NCBI GenBank assembly: GCA_015056415.1
Contig: SVGJ01000003.1
Span: 55,254 to 119,253, forward strand
Direction of reading: 5' to 3'
DNA length: 64,000 nt
Source: Clostridiales bacterium
Lineage (GTDB): Bacteria > Bacillota > Clostridia > Christensenellales > Aristaeellaceae
Each line of letters starts with the position of its first letter. The first letter of the stretch is position 1. Positions 46,684-57,259 of this stretch are shown here, piece after piece. Under the pieces are notes generated by a model. It was given only the letters and a program-made list of their open reading frames with translations, did not search any database and was not told the DNA's origin. The position numbers and the translations under genes are program-made.

Positions 46684-48543
46684 ATGAATTATGCCGATAT
46701 GAAGCGCAGCTATATGCAGGGCTGGCATACCTGGAATGTCCGCAGCGTTCTTTCCCATGTGTATATGCCGGATGGCTTCGCGCTGAACATCGCCTTCAAG
46801 GAATACCGCGAAGGGCATTATCTGAAGGAAACCCTGGTCGGCCGCTTTGTGAACGAGTATGGCCGTGAACCGGCGGAAACAGCCTTCCCCGGCCCCCATG
46901 CCTTTGATGGATCCTATACAGAGATGACGGTGAAGTGGTGCGACATGGAGATCAGGGTGGAATCCGCCTGCGAAGGAAATGATCTCACGCTTTTGATCAC
47001 GCCTGTGAAAAAGCAGATCCGCCCCGCCATGCTGGTGCTGGAGGGCGGCTTTCTGTGGGGACGTCCCGGCTGGGTGGAGCAAAACGGCCAGATGCTGATC
47101 GGGCATACGGGCTCCTGCGATCGAACGGTTTATGCCGTTGGCACCCCCATGTATGATCCCAATATCCCGGTGCAGGCGGCGTGCCTGTGCCTGGTGCTTG
47201 ACGGCCCGGTGGCGATCACCACGGGCACCTGCCGAACGCTGGAGGAAGCACAGGCGAACATTGCTGCCCGGCGGGAAGACCACGCACGGAAATGCGCGCG
47301 CTTTGGCGACCTGGGCGGCATGTACGAAGCGCTTGAATCCGCCCTTGGGTGGGACACCGTTTATGACGCGAAAAACGATCGTGTCATTTCTCCGGTGAGC
47401 CGGCTGTGGAGCATTGGCAGCGGCGGGTACGTCCTGTTTTGCTGGGACAATTTCTTTGCCGGATTCATGGCGAGCCTGGGCTGCCGGGAACTGGCGTACA
47501 GCAATCTGCGGGAGATTCTCAACGAGCAAACGGCTGCGGGCTTCGTTCCCAACCTGGCCTACGCCACCGGGCAGGTCAGCGCCGATCGTTCGCAGCCGCC
47601 GGTGGGCAGCGCCATGCTGCTGGAGACGTACCGCGTTTTTCGGGAAAAGTGGATCGTGGAGGAGATGTATGACGGCCTTCTGCGGTGGAACCAGTGGTTT
47701 GCCGGCCACCGCATGAATCCGGACGGCGCGCTCTGCTGGGGCAGCGAGGAGATCCCCGTGCTGTACGGCAACCGCTGGGAATCGGAAGGCGTTCACGATA
47801 CCTACGGCGCGGCGCTGGAAAGCGGACTGGATAATTCCCCTATGTACGATGACGTCCCCTTCAACAAGGAGACCAACCGGCTGGAGCTGGAGGATGTGGG
47901 GCTCACCGGCCTGTATATCCTGGATTGCCGCTCGCTGATGGAGCTTGCGCGGCTCATCGGGCGGGAGGCAGACCTGCCCTGGCTGCAAACGCAGATGGAT
48001 AAAGCCCGCGCCGGCCTGGAAACCCTCTGGGACGAGGCGAACGGCTTCTACTATAACCGCCGAACGGACACGGGGAAATTCTCCCGCAGGATCTCGCCCA
48101 CCAACTTTTACGCGCTGTTCTCACCGGACGTCACGCCGGAGCGGCAGCGGCGCATCGCCGATGAGCATTACTTCAACCCGGAGGAGTTCTATGGCGAATG
48201 GATGCTGCCCTCCATTGCCCGGAACGACGCTGCCTATCGTGATCAGAATTACTGGCGCGGCCGGGTCTGGGCGCCGCTGAATTTCCTGACATATCTGGCG
48301 CTGGCCCGCACGGACCTGATCGATGTGCGCCGTGACCTGGCGCGGAAATCCACCGCGCTGTTCATGAAGGAATGGACGGAGCATCGCCACGTGCACGAAA
48401 ACTATTCGGCGATCACCGGCGAAGGCTGCGATTCCGGCAACAGCGATAAGTTCTATCATTGGGGCGCGCTGCTGTGCGTCATTGCCCTGGCCGAGGCGGG
48501 GCATATCCCCGGGCTGGGCCTTCCGCTGCCCAAGGAGCAGTAA
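46684..48543 (+). CDS. GH63/MGH1-like glycoside hydrolase
   Basis: CWDNFFAGFMASLGCRELAYSNLREIL, NYWRGRVWAPLNFLTYLAL, ENYSAITGEG. Confidence 0.75.
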   Translation: MNYADMKRSYMQGWHTWNVRSVLSHVYMPDGFALNIAFKEYREGHYLKETLVGRFVNEYGREPAETAFPGPHAFDGSYTEMTVKWCDMEIRVESACEGNDLTLLITPVKKQIRPAMLVLEGGFLWGRPGWVEQNGQMLIGHTGSCDRTVYAVGTPMYDPNIPVQAACLCLVLDGPVAITTGTCRTLEEAQANIAARREDHARKCARFGDLGGMYEALESALGWDTVYDAKNDRVISPVSRLWSIGSGGYVLFCWDNFFAGFMASLGCRELAYSNLREILNEQTAAGFVPNLAYATGQVSADRSQPPVGSAMLLETYRVFREKWIVEEMYDGLLRWNQWFAGHRMNPDGALCWGSEEIPVLYGNRWESEGVHDTYGAALESGLDNSPMYDDVPFNKETNRLELEDVGLTGLYILDCRSLMELARLIGREADLPWLQTQMDKARAGLETLWDEANGFYYNRRTDTGKFSRRISPTNFYALFSPDVTPERQRRIADEHYFNPEEFYGEWMLPSIARNDAAYRDQNYWRGRVWAPLNFLTYLALARTDLIDVRRDLARKSTALFMKEWTEHRHVHENYSAITGEGCDSGNSDKFYHWGALLCVIALAEAGHIPGLGLPLPKEQ

Positions 48544-48583
48544 GCGGCATTGCGGCACGGCACGATTCCTATTGCAAAATAAT

Positions 48584-48666
48584 AGCGGCCGATCCCTGCG
48601 CGGCCGGGTTCACATCGTGCATTCTTGGCACCTGTGAGATCCGTTCAGCGCCTGGGATTGGCCGCT
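48584..48666. repeat. Long imperfect inverted repeat/hairpin (~83 nt, 7-nt loop)
   Basis: Outer arms agcggccgatccc / gggattggccgct plus nested gcgc/gcgc, cgggttcaca/tgtgagatccg and gtgc/gcac pairing. Confidence 0.75.
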
Positions 48667-48685
48667 TTGTGATTTGTCTTCAGGT

Positions 48686-49462
48686 TTACGCGCTCCTCTG
48701 CTCCAGCGCCAGCTTGTCCGCGATCATGGCGATGAATTCGCCATTGGTGGGTTTGTCCTCCTTGGTGGCCACCTTGCAGCCGAAGGCCTTGTTCAGGGTG
48801 TCGATGCGGCCGCGGCTCCAGGCGACCTCGATGGCGTGGCGGATGGCGCGCTCCACTTTGCTGGCGGAGGTGTTGAACCGCTTGCCGATGCCGGGGTAGA
48901 GCTCCTTGGTGATGCGGTTGATGACGTCCGGGTTTTCCACCACCATTTTCACGGCTTCCCGCAGGAAGGCGTAGCCCTTGATATGAGCGGGTATGCCAAT
49001 GGTCAGGAACAGACCGGCCAGCTTTTCATCCATGGTGGGAACGTGACCGGTGTGGGGGAGGCGGCCTGTTTCAGGCAGCAGCGCGCCGCGGCCGCAGACC
49101 TCGCGGATGCGGGCGATCAGCGCGGTGATCTCGATGGGCTTGACCATATAGTAGCGGGCGCCCAGATCCACGGCGCGCATAATGAAATCATCCCGGCCCA
49201 GCGCGGAAACTACGATCACCTGCGGCGGATGCTCCAGCGCAAGGCGGTTCATCTCCTCCAGGAAGCTGTAGCCATCCATCTGCGGCATGATGATATCCAG
49301 CACGATCACATCCACCTGCGTTTTACCCAGTCGCTCCAGCGCCTCCAGACCGCTGGCGCACTCGGCGGCCACCAGTATGCCCTCCTGTCGATCCATGGCG
49401 GTCTTCATGGCGCGGCGCAATTCGGCATTGTCGTCCACCAGCATCACTTTGATATCTCCCAC
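48686..49462 (-). CDS. spo0A: Sporulation transcription factor Spo0A
   Basis: Receiver VMLVDDNAELRR...DIIMPQMDGY; DNA-binding GKRFNTSASKVERAIRHAIEVAWSRGRID; GTG start after GGAGA. Confidence 0.95.
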   Translation of the reverse strand: MGDIKVMLVDDNAELRRAMKTAMDRQEGILVAAECASGLEALERLGKTQVDVIVLDIIMPQMDGYSFLEEMNRLALEHPPQVIVVSALGRDDFIMRAVDLGARYYMVKPIEITALIARIREVCGRGALLPETGRLPHTGHVPTMDEKLAGLFLTIGIPAHIKGYAFLREAVKMVVENPDVINRITKELYPGIGKRFNTSASKVERAIRHAIEVAWSRGRIDTLNKAFGCKVATKEDKPTNGEFIAMIADKLALEQRSA

Positions 49463-49760
49463 GTGTTCCGATCTCCTTTCGTCGGCATCCATAATTGTCC
49501 TCTTTTGCGGTTCGTCAGCCTTTTCTGCCCGGAAAAGGGTTTTGGCGGCTGATCTGGGTGCATTATAGCATATCGTTTACCACGAAAGTGGAAAACGAGC
49601 AAACCTCCCAACAACCGACATATTTTCCTAATTTCTGCCGCTGATTCCGACTGAAACCGACAATTTCGTCACTTTGAACCAGTTGTTCCGTAGCACTTGC
49701 AATTTATACGGATTTGCTATAAAATAGGATGAATAGCTTTACCGAAATGGAGGTATCAGG

Positions 49761-50774
49761 ATGGCAAGATGGCTGCTACGGGGCGGCTTATTGCTGGCGG
49801 CGCTGGTGCTTCCGCCGCTGTTCGCGCCTGCCGCGCTGGTCATGTGGCTTCTGATGCCTCTGGTGGTGGAGTGCTGCCGGGAGCTGGAGGAGCGTTACTT
49901 CTGCATCGCGGCGATCGTTGTGCTTGTAGGAGTATGCTGCCTGACCATGTCAGAGAACGTGTACGCGTTTTCGTTCCTGTGGGGAGGATGCGGCATAGGT
50001 ATGCTCGTGTGGAGGGGCAAGAATGCCCTGAAGCGCAGCCTGATCTGGACGGGCCTGTGCGCGGCCATGCTGTGCGCCTGCTTGGCCTGGCTGGGCAGCC
50101 GGTATCCGCAGGGAATATTCCAGGGCCTGGCCGAGGAGATCACTGCATGGATCGATAACCGGCCGGACGCGGGATCCATCCTGCTGCAATGCTATCAGAT
50201 GGGCTATGCCCGCCTGGAGGAAGAGCTGCAGCCGGCGCTGAGCCTTTTTGGCGTGCTGGTGCTGACAAAGGCCGACAGGATGCAGCTGCTCTACAGCCTG
50301 ACCTACACGCTGGAGGTAAGCCTGCAGACGCTGGCGCCCAAGGCGGTCGCCGCCTGGCTGGTGCTGACGCTGGTGCTGACCTCCGCCCTGCCCGACGTGA
50401 TCCGCCGAAGGAAGGGCCTGCCGGGCGCGTTGCCGCCCTTTGGTGAGTGGCGGCTGACAGCCTGGGCCAACCGGCGGCTGAACGCGCTGATCGTGATTTA
50501 CCTGCTGAGCCTTTTTGTGGATCAGCCTGTGCTGAGCCTCGCGGGCAGCATGAGTGTGGCGGTGTTCCAGTATGCGTACATGATCCTGGGACTGGCTGTG
50601 ATGGAGGGTGTAACGAAGCGGTTTGGCACACTGCGGTTCCTGCGGCGGCTGTGGATGGCCGGATGCGTCGTGTTCGCACCGTTTGTATTGGTATTACTCG
50701 GCATAGCCGACCGCATATTTGACCTGCGGCGGCCGCGCTGTTCGACGGATGATGAAGGAGGATTTGAACAATGA
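49761..50774 (+). CDS. YybS/DUF2232-like membrane protein
   Basis: Multi-pass hydrophobic protein immediately upstream of rplI-dnaB (expected synteny). Confidence 0.65.
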   Translation: MARWLLRGGLLLAALVLPPLFAPAALVMWLLMPLVVECCRELEERYFCIAAIVVLVGVCCLTMSENVYAFSFLWGGCGIGMLVWRGKNALKRSLIWTGLCAAMLCACLAWLGSRYPQGIFQGLAEEITAWIDNRPDAGSILLQCYQMGYARLEEELQPALSLFGVLVLTKADRMQLLYSLTYTLEVSLQTLAPKAVAAWLVLTLVLTSALPDVIRRRKGLPGALPPFGEWRLTAWANRRLNALIVIYLLSLFVDQPVLSLAGSMSVAVFQYAYMILGLAVMEGVTKRFGTLRFLRRLWMAGCVVFAPFVLVLLGIADRIFDLRRPRCSTDDEGGFEQ

Positions 50775-51217
50775 AGGTTATTCTGCTGATGGATGTGAAG
50801 GGTAGCGGTAAGAAGGACGAGATCATCAATGTCTCCGATGGTTATGCCCGCAATTTCCTCTTCCCCAAGAAGATGGCCGTGGAGGCTACTCCCGGCGCCA
50901 TGAAGGAGATCGAAAAGAAGCGTGCCGCTGAGGCTGCCCGCGAGGCCGAGCGCCGCGCCGAGGCCAATGCCAAGGCGGAGCTGCTCAAGGACAAGACCAT
51001 CCTGGTGAAGGTCAAGTGCGGCGACAAGGGCCGTCTCTACGGTTCCATTACCAATGCCGAGGTGGCCGCCGAGCTGGAGAAGCAGCACGGCATCAAGGTG
51101 GACAAGCGCAAGGTGGAGCTGAACAGCGCCATCCGCAACGTTGGCACCTACGAGGCCACCGTGATCCTTTACACGGGCATCTCCACCAAGATGAACGTGA
51201 ACGTTCAGCCCCTGTAA
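50771..51217 (+). CDS. rplI: 50S ribosomal protein L9
   Basis: [40 protein letters not shown] overlap. Confidence 0.97.
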   Translation: MKVILLMDVKGSGKKDEIINVSDGYARNFLFPKKMAVEATPGAMKEIEKKRAAEAAREAERRAEANAKAELLKDKTILVKVKCGDKGRLYGSITNAEVAAELEKQHGIKVDKRKVELNSAIRNVGTYEATVILYTGISTKMNVNVQPL

Positions 51218-51259
51218 AAGGCAAGAAACTGATTTGGGTGCGTATGGGAGGTGAGGAGC

Positions 51260-52627
51260 ATGAGTGAACAGGTACTCCGGGGCGTTACGCCGCCCAATAG
51301 TGTGGAGGCAGAGCGGTCGGTTCTGGGCGCTATGCTCCAGGACGGCAACGCGGTGATGCAGGCGGCGGAAGCGCTGCAGGCAGAGGATTTCTATCAGCCC
51401 CAGCACCGGGAGATCTTTGATTGCATGATCAAGCTCTTCCGGGAGCAGAGCCCGGTGGATCTCGTTACCGTGGACAGCGAGCTGAACCGGCGGGGCACGC
51501 TGGAGGGCGTGGGCGGCACGGCATATATTATCGAATTGAGCCAGTATGTGCCCACCACCGCCAACGTGAAGGCCTACATCGGCCTGGTGGCGGAAAAGGC
51601 CACCCTGCGCAAGCTGATCACGGCCTCCCAGAGCATCTCCCAGGAGTGCTTCAGCCAGCAGAATCCCCTGCAGGAAACGCTGAATCACGCCGAGAAGGCC
51701 ATCTTCGATATCGTGATGAAGCGTTCCAGCGGCGACAGCCTGGTGCACGTGAAGGACGTGCTGTACAATACCTATGCCAATATTGAGGAGCTGAGCAAGC
51801 TCAAGGGCAAGATCAGCGGTGTTCCCACGGGATTTACCGTGCTGGATAATATGCTCACCGGCCTGCATGGCGGCGAATTGGTGATTCTGGGCGCCCGTCC
51901 CTCCATGGGCAAGACCTCCCTGGCGATGAACATCGCGGCTCACGCCTCGCTGACAGCGGGGAAGAGCGTAGCTGTGTTCAGCCTGGAAATGCCCCGGGAG
52001 CAGATCGCCCTGCGTGTGCTGTGCTCCGATGCCAGGGTGGATATGCAGAAGGTCCGCCAGGGCAACCTTTCCGGCGAGGATTGGATGCGCCTGGCCAAGT
52101 CCATCGGCCCCATGTCCAACGCACCCCTGTATATCGATGATACGGCGGGCATCACCCCCTCGCAGCTGCGTTCCCGCTGCCGCAGGCTGATGATGGATCA
52201 CGGCCTGGACTTGATCGTGCTGGACTACCTGGGCCTGATGCACGCTGATTCCAAGGTGGAAAACCGCCAGCAGGAGGTCAGCGAGATCAGCCGCCAGCTC
52301 AAGGCCATCGCCCTGGAGCTGAAAGTGCCGCTGCTGGCCTGCGCCCAGCTGAGCCGCGCCAACACCGCACGCGTGGACAAACGTCCCGCCCTGAGTGACC
52401 TGCGTGACTCCGGCTCCATCGAGCAGGACGCCGACGTGGTCATGTTCATCCACCGCGAAGGTTATTACGATCCCAATTGCGAAGAGAAGAATGTGGGCGA
52501 GATCATCGTCACCAAGCAGAGAAACGGCCCCTTGGGTACGGTGAAGGTGGCCTGGCTGAGCGAATACACCACCTATGCCAACCTGGCGACTGAGGCCGGC
52601 GGCTATGGCGCGGACGCCCCGTTTTGA
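51260..52627 (+). CDS. dnaB: Replicative DNA helicase
   Basis: PPNSVEAERSVLGAML, GARPSMGKTSLAMNIA, DLRDSGSIEQDADVV. Confidence 0.97.
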   Translation: MSEQVLRGVTPPNSVEAERSVLGAMLQDGNAVMQAAEALQAEDFYQPQHREIFDCMIKLFREQSPVDLVTVDSELNRRGTLEGVGGTAYIIELSQYVPTTANVKAYIGLVAEKATLRKLITASQSISQECFSQQNPLQETLNHAEKAIFDIVMKRSSGDSLVHVKDVLYNTYANIEELSKLKGKISGVPTGFTVLDNMLTGLHGGELVILGARPSMGKTSLAMNIAAHASLTAGKSVAVFSLEMPREQIALRVLCSDARVDMQKVRQGNLSGEDWMRLAKSIGPMSNAPLYIDDTAGITPSQLRSRCRRLMMDHGLDLIVLDYLGLMHADSKVENRQQEVSEISRQLKAIALELKVPLLACAQLSRANTARVDKRPALSDLRDSGSIEQDADVVMFIHREGYYDPNCEEKNVGEIIVTKQRNGPLGTVKVAWLSEYTTYANLATEAGGYGADAPF

Positions 52628-52655
52628 TGAAGTATCCCTTTAAGGAGTGACCCCC

Positions 52656-53609
52656 ATGGAACAATTGACGGTGTCCCAGCTGGTGAAGGACCTGCGCTTC
52701 GAGGGCTTTTTGCTGGTTCGCTCCAGCGATCAGCGCACGGGAAGCAATGGCAGCCGCTACCTGGACATGAACCTGACTGACCGCACGGGCGAGATCAACT
52801 GCAAGGTGTGGGACGGCAATGTGGCGCCGCCGCCCGCCGGCACGGTGATCAAGGTCCGTGGCCTGGTACAGGAATACAACGGTCGCCTGCAGCTGCGGGT
52901 GGAGCGTCTGCGGGCATCTACGCCGGAGGATCAGGTGGATCTTTCGCTGCTGGTGCCCTGCGCACCGGAAAGCCCGGTCAAGATGCGCAGCGAGATCGAT
53001 GAGACCATCGACTGCTTCAAGAGCGAGGATCTGAAGAAGATCGTGCGCGAGATGCTGCGCCTGGCCGGCGACAAGCTGGAGTGGTTCCCGGCGGCCCAGC
53101 GGCTGCACCACGCGGAGCGCAGCGGCCTTTTGCATCACACCACCGGGATGCTGCGCACGGCGGAGCACATCATCGAGGCCTACCCCTGGCTCAATGGCGA
53201 CCTGCTGCGTGCCGGCGTGATCCTGCATGACCTGTCGAAGATCGCCGAAATGAAGAGCGACGAGCTGGGCAACGTGACCGATTACACCCGCGACGGCCTG
53301 CTCATCGGCCATCTGGTGCGGGGCGTGGCAGTGCTGGCCCAGGCGGCAAAGAACGTTGGAGTGGAGGGTGAGATCGTGGTGCTGCTGGAGCATATGATCA
53401 TCAGCCACCATGGCGAGGCGGAGTTCGGCTCCCCCCGTAAGCCCATGTTCCCCGAGGCCGAGGTGCTTCACTGGATCGACCTGCTGGACGCACGGATGAA
53501 CGAGATGCAGGGCGTGATGGAGCGCACCCCCGCCGGAGCGTTCTCTGAGAAGATCTGGAGCCTTGACCGCAGGCTGTATCATCCTCAATATGAAAACCTG
53601 CCGGAATAA
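52656..53609 (+). CDS. YhaM-like OB-fold/HD 3'-5' exoribonuclease
   Basis: N-terminal OB-like SRYLDMNLTDRTGEINCKVWD; HHAERSGLLHHTTGML, LHDLSKI. Confidence 0.85.
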   Translation: MEQLTVSQLVKDLRFEGFLLVRSSDQRTGSNGSRYLDMNLTDRTGEINCKVWDGNVAPPPAGTVIKVRGLVQEYNGRLQLRVERLRASTPEDQVDLSLLVPCAPESPVKMRSEIDETIDCFKSEDLKKIVREMLRLAGDKLEWFPAAQRLHHAERSGLLHHTTGMLRTAEHIIEAYPWLNGDLLRAGVILHDLSKIAEMKSDELGNVTDYTRDGLLIGHLVRGVAVLAQAAKNVGVEGEIVVLLEHMIISHHGEAEFGSPRKPMFPEAEVLHWIDLLDARMNEMQGVMERTPAGAFSEKIWSLDRRLYHPQYENLPE

Positions 53610-53674
53610 CGGCATGAAAAGCATATCCTGACACGTTATCATTGACAGAAACAGGAATGTAGGAGGAAACAATC

Positions 53675-54508
53675 ATGAAAAAGCGGATGCTGTTGGCCCT
53701 GATGCTGGTGCTGTGCGTGGTTGCCCTGTGCGCCTGCCAGAGCAGCGGAACCAAGTACACCGTGGTGGAAAAAACCACGAATCAGCCTCCGGTGCAGGCC
53801 ACCCAGAACCTGAACCTGACCGGCGATCAGCCCACCGCCAATATCATCGATTTCGATAACGGCGGCTATGATCCCACTGCCGAGGAGGGCCTGGGAGAGG
53901 AATGGGACGATTTTGTCGAGGAGACCCCCGCGCCTGCGACCGCAGCGCCCACTGTGCGCAGCGAGTATGCCGGTGCGACTCCCGTGCTGCTGGATCCCAT
54001 CGATAAGCCTACCCCAACGCCTGCGCCGCCCATCAGCTTCACCTATCAGGCCTACGACGCCATCAATCTGCACCTGACCTTCGAGGCCCCCGTGGGCTGG
54101 AGCGTGGATGAATCCGTGGCGGATACCTACATCCTGCGCAATCCCGATCCTTCCATGGCCTATCAGGCTTCCCTGACGGTGACGGCCACCAGCGTCTCCA
54201 GCCAGATGAACAAGAGCAGCCTGAACAACCAGGTCGAAGCCATGCTGGACGCCATTGCCGATGGCGAGAACGTGAAGAGCTTCTCTCCCTCCCGTACGGC
54301 TGAGCGTACTCTGCTGGATCAGACGGGCGTATACGCCAACTACACCGGCGTTCTGGACAACGGCGAGGAGATCGCTGGCCGTGTGCATGCCACCTGCGTG
54401 AACAAGGTTCTGTACACCGTGCACGTGACCTATCCCCGCGCGTATCGTGACACCTACGAGGATACGGTGTATGCCACCCTGCGCAAGACCATCAACGTGA
54501 CCCAGTAA
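53675..54508 (+). CDS. Predicted lipoprotein
   Basis: Lipobox LCACQ after signal peptide; P/T-rich linker. Confidence 0.8.
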   Translation: MKKRMLLALMLVLCVVALCACQSSGTKYTVVEKTTNQPPVQATQNLNLTGDQPTANIIDFDNGGYDPTAEEGLGEEWDDFVEETPAPATAAPTVRSEYAGATPVLLDPIDKPTPTPAPPISFTYQAYDAINLHLTFEAPVGWSVDESVADTYILRNPDPSMAYQASLTVTATSVSSQMNKSSLNNQVEAMLDAIADGENVKSFSPSRTAERTLLDQTGVYANYTGVLDNGEEIAGRVHATCVNKVLYTVHVTYPRAYRDTYEDTVYATLRKTINVTQ

Positions 54509-54511
54509 GCC

Positions 54512-54952
54512 ATGACGGAAAGAACGAAGCAGGCGCTGCGGAATTTCGCGGCAGGCTATAACTGCGCTCAATCGGTTTACATGGCATATGCAGATGTGGC
54601 GGGAATAACGCAGGAGCAGGCGGCACGGGTCTCGGCGGGCTTTGGCGGCGGCATTGGCCGGCTGCGGGATAACTGCGGGGCCTTCTCTGCCGCGGTGATG
54701 CTGTGCGGCGCGCTGGAGGAGGCGGGAAACCTGCCCCAGGGCCGGCCACGGGTGTACGCCCGTGTGCAGGCGGTACACGCTGCTTTTGTGGAAAGGTGCG
54801 GCACCATCTCCTGCGCGGAGCTGCTTCGTCGTCACCCCCGGTCCGAAGGCCCAACGCCGGAGGAACGTACCCCGGCCTATTATGCCTCACGGCCCTGCGC
54901 CAGGGTGATACTGCAGGCGTGCAGGATCATCGAGGAGCAAATGCGCCAATAA
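54512..54952 (+). CDS. C_GCAxxG_C_C family protein
   Basis: YNCAQSVYMAY...GFGGGIGRLRDNCGAFSAAVMLCG. Confidence 0.85.
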   Translation: MTERTKQALRNFAAGYNCAQSVYMAYADVAGITQEQAARVSAGFGGGIGRLRDNCGAFSAAVMLCGALEEAGNLPQGRPRVYARVQAVHAAFVERCGTISCAELLRRHPRSEGPTPEERTPAYYASRPCARVILQACRIIEEQMRQ

Positions 54953-54955
54953 AAT

Positions 54956-54994
54956 AAGCGGCTTGCATTCTTCAGAGAGTGCAAGCCGCTTTTG
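54956..54994. terminator. Bidirectional intrinsic terminator
   Basis: aagcggcttgca...tgcaagccgctttt. Confidence 0.85.
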
Positions 54995-55002
54995 CTTGTG
55001 GA

Positions 55003-55941
55003 TCAGAAAACGCCGATCAGTTTGCCCACATAGATCAGCACGAACAGCGTTCCCATGGAGAAGATGGTGGTCAGCACCACCTGACTGGCAGCCAAGGTGC
55101 CATCGCCGCCCATGGCCTCGGCCATGGGATAGCTGCTCACGGCGCAGGGCGCTCCGAAAAGCACCAGCATCACGCCCAGCTCCTCATGCCGGAAGCCCAG
55201 CAGTACCGCCAGGGAGAGCATCACCACGGGGATGAGCCCCTGCTTGAGGATCACCGTCCACAACAGGAGGTGCCGGTTGTCCTTCACGCCCTTCCAGTGC
55301 AGGGAAGCACCCAGGACGATCAGCGACAGGGGAGAGGTGATGCCGCCCACGTCGTTGCACACCTTGTCCAGTGCGGTGGGTAGCTTTACGCCGGAGAGCA
55401 GCAGTACGCCGCCCAGCACGCAGGCAATAATCAGCGGATTGGTGACGATATCCTTCAGCAGCGCCTTGACATCAGCCTTCCTGCCGGAGGGCGAGGCAAG
55501 GGCGATCACCGCCAGGACGTTGTTCATGATGGTGACGATGGGCAGCGCCAGCGTGACGGCCACTTTGCCGGCATCGCCGAACATGGCCTGCACCAGGGGA
55601 ATGCCCAGAATGGCAAAGTTCGTGCGGAAGATGCCCTGTACCATCACGCCCTGCTTGCGGGGATCCTTCACAAAGCGCGGAACCAGCAGGTGCGCGGCCA
55701 GAAAAACGCCCAGCACGCTGAAAAAGATGAACGCTGAAAAGCCCAGCCCGGGAGCGTTGGAAATATCAAGCGTGCGGATATTATTGAACAGCAACACCGG
55801 CAGGAACAGCCGGAAGATCAGCTTGTTGACGGCGCTGGCGGTCCCCTCGGAAAGCAGGCCGATATGGCGGATCAGCCAGCCCAGACCAAGCATGATCAGC
55901 AGCGGCAGCATGATGTCCAATGTGATCTTGAATTCCGTCAC
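55003..55941 (-). CDS. AEC family transporter
   Basis: Multi-TM, LIMLGLGWLIRHIGLLSEGTASAVNKLIFRLFLPVLLFNNI. Confidence 0.88.
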   Translation of the reverse strand: MTEFKITLDIMLPLLIMLGLGWLIRHIGLLSEGTASAVNKLIFRLFLPVLLFNNIRTLDISNAPGLGFSAFIFFSVLGVFLAAHLLVPRFVKDPRKQGVMVQGIFRTNFAILGIPLVQAMFGDAGKVAVTLALPIVTIMNNVLAVIALASPSGRKADVKALLKDIVTNPLIIACVLGGVLLLSGVKLPTALDKVCNDVGGITSPLSLIVLGASLHWKGVKDNRHLLLWTVILKQGLIPVVMLSLAVLLGFRHEELGVMLVLFGAPCAVSSYPMAEAMGGDGTLAASQVVLTTIFSMGTLFVLIYVGKLIGVF

Positions 55942-56056
55942 AGGATCGCCGCCTTTCTTTTATCCGTTGCATTTAGCATAGCACTCTTCAATGGATTTGT
56001 CCATGCCTGAGGAGAAAAACCATGAAAAGTGCAGCACATCATCGGGCGTCCCGCAA

Positions 56057-56091
56057 AAAGGAAATCCCACTTCCAATACAGAAAGTGGGAT
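56057..56091 (-). terminator. Intrinsic terminator downstream of pfk
   Basis: Minus strand: atcccactt...aagtgggat then TTTCCTTTTT. Confidence 0.75.
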
Positions 56092-56110
56092 GATTAAGCA
56101 GAGTATCCTT

Positions 56111-57181
56111 TTAATCACCGAAGGAGATACCAATGCGCTTGGCAATGTTGATCATCTGATCGTCTTCGGGAACGAGCTTGGGCACGCCGGCGATGTCCTT
56201 CAGGGCGTTGTGTCCGATGGTGTTGCCCTTCAGGGCCACGGTGACGCCGAAGACGCCGTCGCGGATGAGCTCGGCGGCGTGTACGCCGAACTGGGTGGAG
56301 AGCACACGGTCATAGGCGTTGGGGCTGCCGCCGCGCTGGATGTGGCCAGGCACTACGGCGCGGGCTTCCACACCCACCAGCTCCTGGAGCTGCTTGGCCA
56401 CGTAGGCGCTGGAGGAGAAGTGCTCGGCGGCGCGCTTGGCTTCGCGCTCCTTTTTCTTCAGCTTGGCTTCTTCCTTGTCCATGGCGCCCTCGGCCACGGC
56501 GATGATGGTGAAGCCCTTGTTGGACTTGGCGCGGGCCTCGACCACCTTGGCGACCTTGCTGATATCATAGGGGATCTCGGGGATGAGGATCACGTCGGCG
56601 CCGCCGGCCACGCCGGAATACAGCGTCAGCCAGCCGGCCTTGTTGCCCATGATCTCGATGACCATGCAGCGGCCGTGGGAGGCGGCGGTGGTGTGAATGC
56701 GGTCGATGACCTCGGTGGCGATGTCCATGGCGGTATGGAAGCCGAAGGTGAAATCAGTGCCATAGAGGTCATTATCGATGGTCTTGGGCAGGCCGATGAC
56801 GTTCAGCCCTTCCTCGGAAAGGAGGTTGGCGGTCTTGTGGGTGCCGTTGCCGCCCAGGGTGACCAGGCAGTCCAGCTTAAGATTCTTATAGGTCTTCTTC
56901 ATGGCGGCGACCTTGTCCACCTTATCCTCGCCGATAACGCGCATATTGCGGAAGGGGGTGCGGGCCGTGCCCAGAATGGTGCCGCCCTGGGTGAGAATGC
57001 CGGAGAAGTCGCTGCGCTTCATGATCTGATAGTCGCCTTCGATCAGACCACGATAGCCATCGTGAATGCCGATGATCTCGGCGTCGAACATTTCATAAGC
57101 GGCGCGGGTCACGCCACGGATGGCCGCGTTCAGACCGGGGCAGTCGCCGCCGGCGGTGAGAATACCGATTCGTTTTTTCAT
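56111..57181 (-). CDS. 6-phosphofructokinase family
   Basis: GILTAGGDCPGLNAAIRG, LGGNGTHKTANLL, LPKTIDNDLYGTDFTFGF, GHIQRGGSPNAYDR. Confidence 0.92.
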   Translation of the reverse strand: MKKRIGILTAGGDCPGLNAAIRGVTRAAYEMFDAEIIGIHDGYRGLIEGDYQIMKRSDFSGILTQGGTILGTARTPFRNMRVIGEDKVDKVAAMKKTYKNLKLDCLVTLGGNGTHKTANLLSEEGLNVIGLPKTIDNDLYGTDFTFGFHTAMDIATEVIDRIHTTAASHGRCMVIEIMGNKAGWLTLYSGVAGGADVILIPEIPYDISKVAKVVEARAKSNKGFTIIAVAEGAMDKEEAKLKKKEREAKRAAEHFSSSAYVAKQLQELVGVEARAVVPGHIQRGGSPNAYDRVLSTQFGVHAAELIRDGVFGVTVALKGNTIGHNALKDIAGVPKLVPEDDQMINIAKRIGISFGD

Positions 57182-57259
57182 ATATAGGCCTCCTCCACAT
57201 GATTCTTCGGTCGTATTTTTTTTATTATAGCACATACAGGTCGGTTTGGCTACCGTTTT

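Noticed and set aside
49560-49760. 0A-box cluster (TGTCGAA) for Spo0A autoregulation
   Set aside because: Two aaccgaca (TGTCGG on the complementary strand) elements are present, but they deviate from TGTCGAA and are too weak to call
55991-57187. 398-aa + ORF antisense to phosphofructokinase
   Set aside because: Shadow ORF of a confidently identified gene
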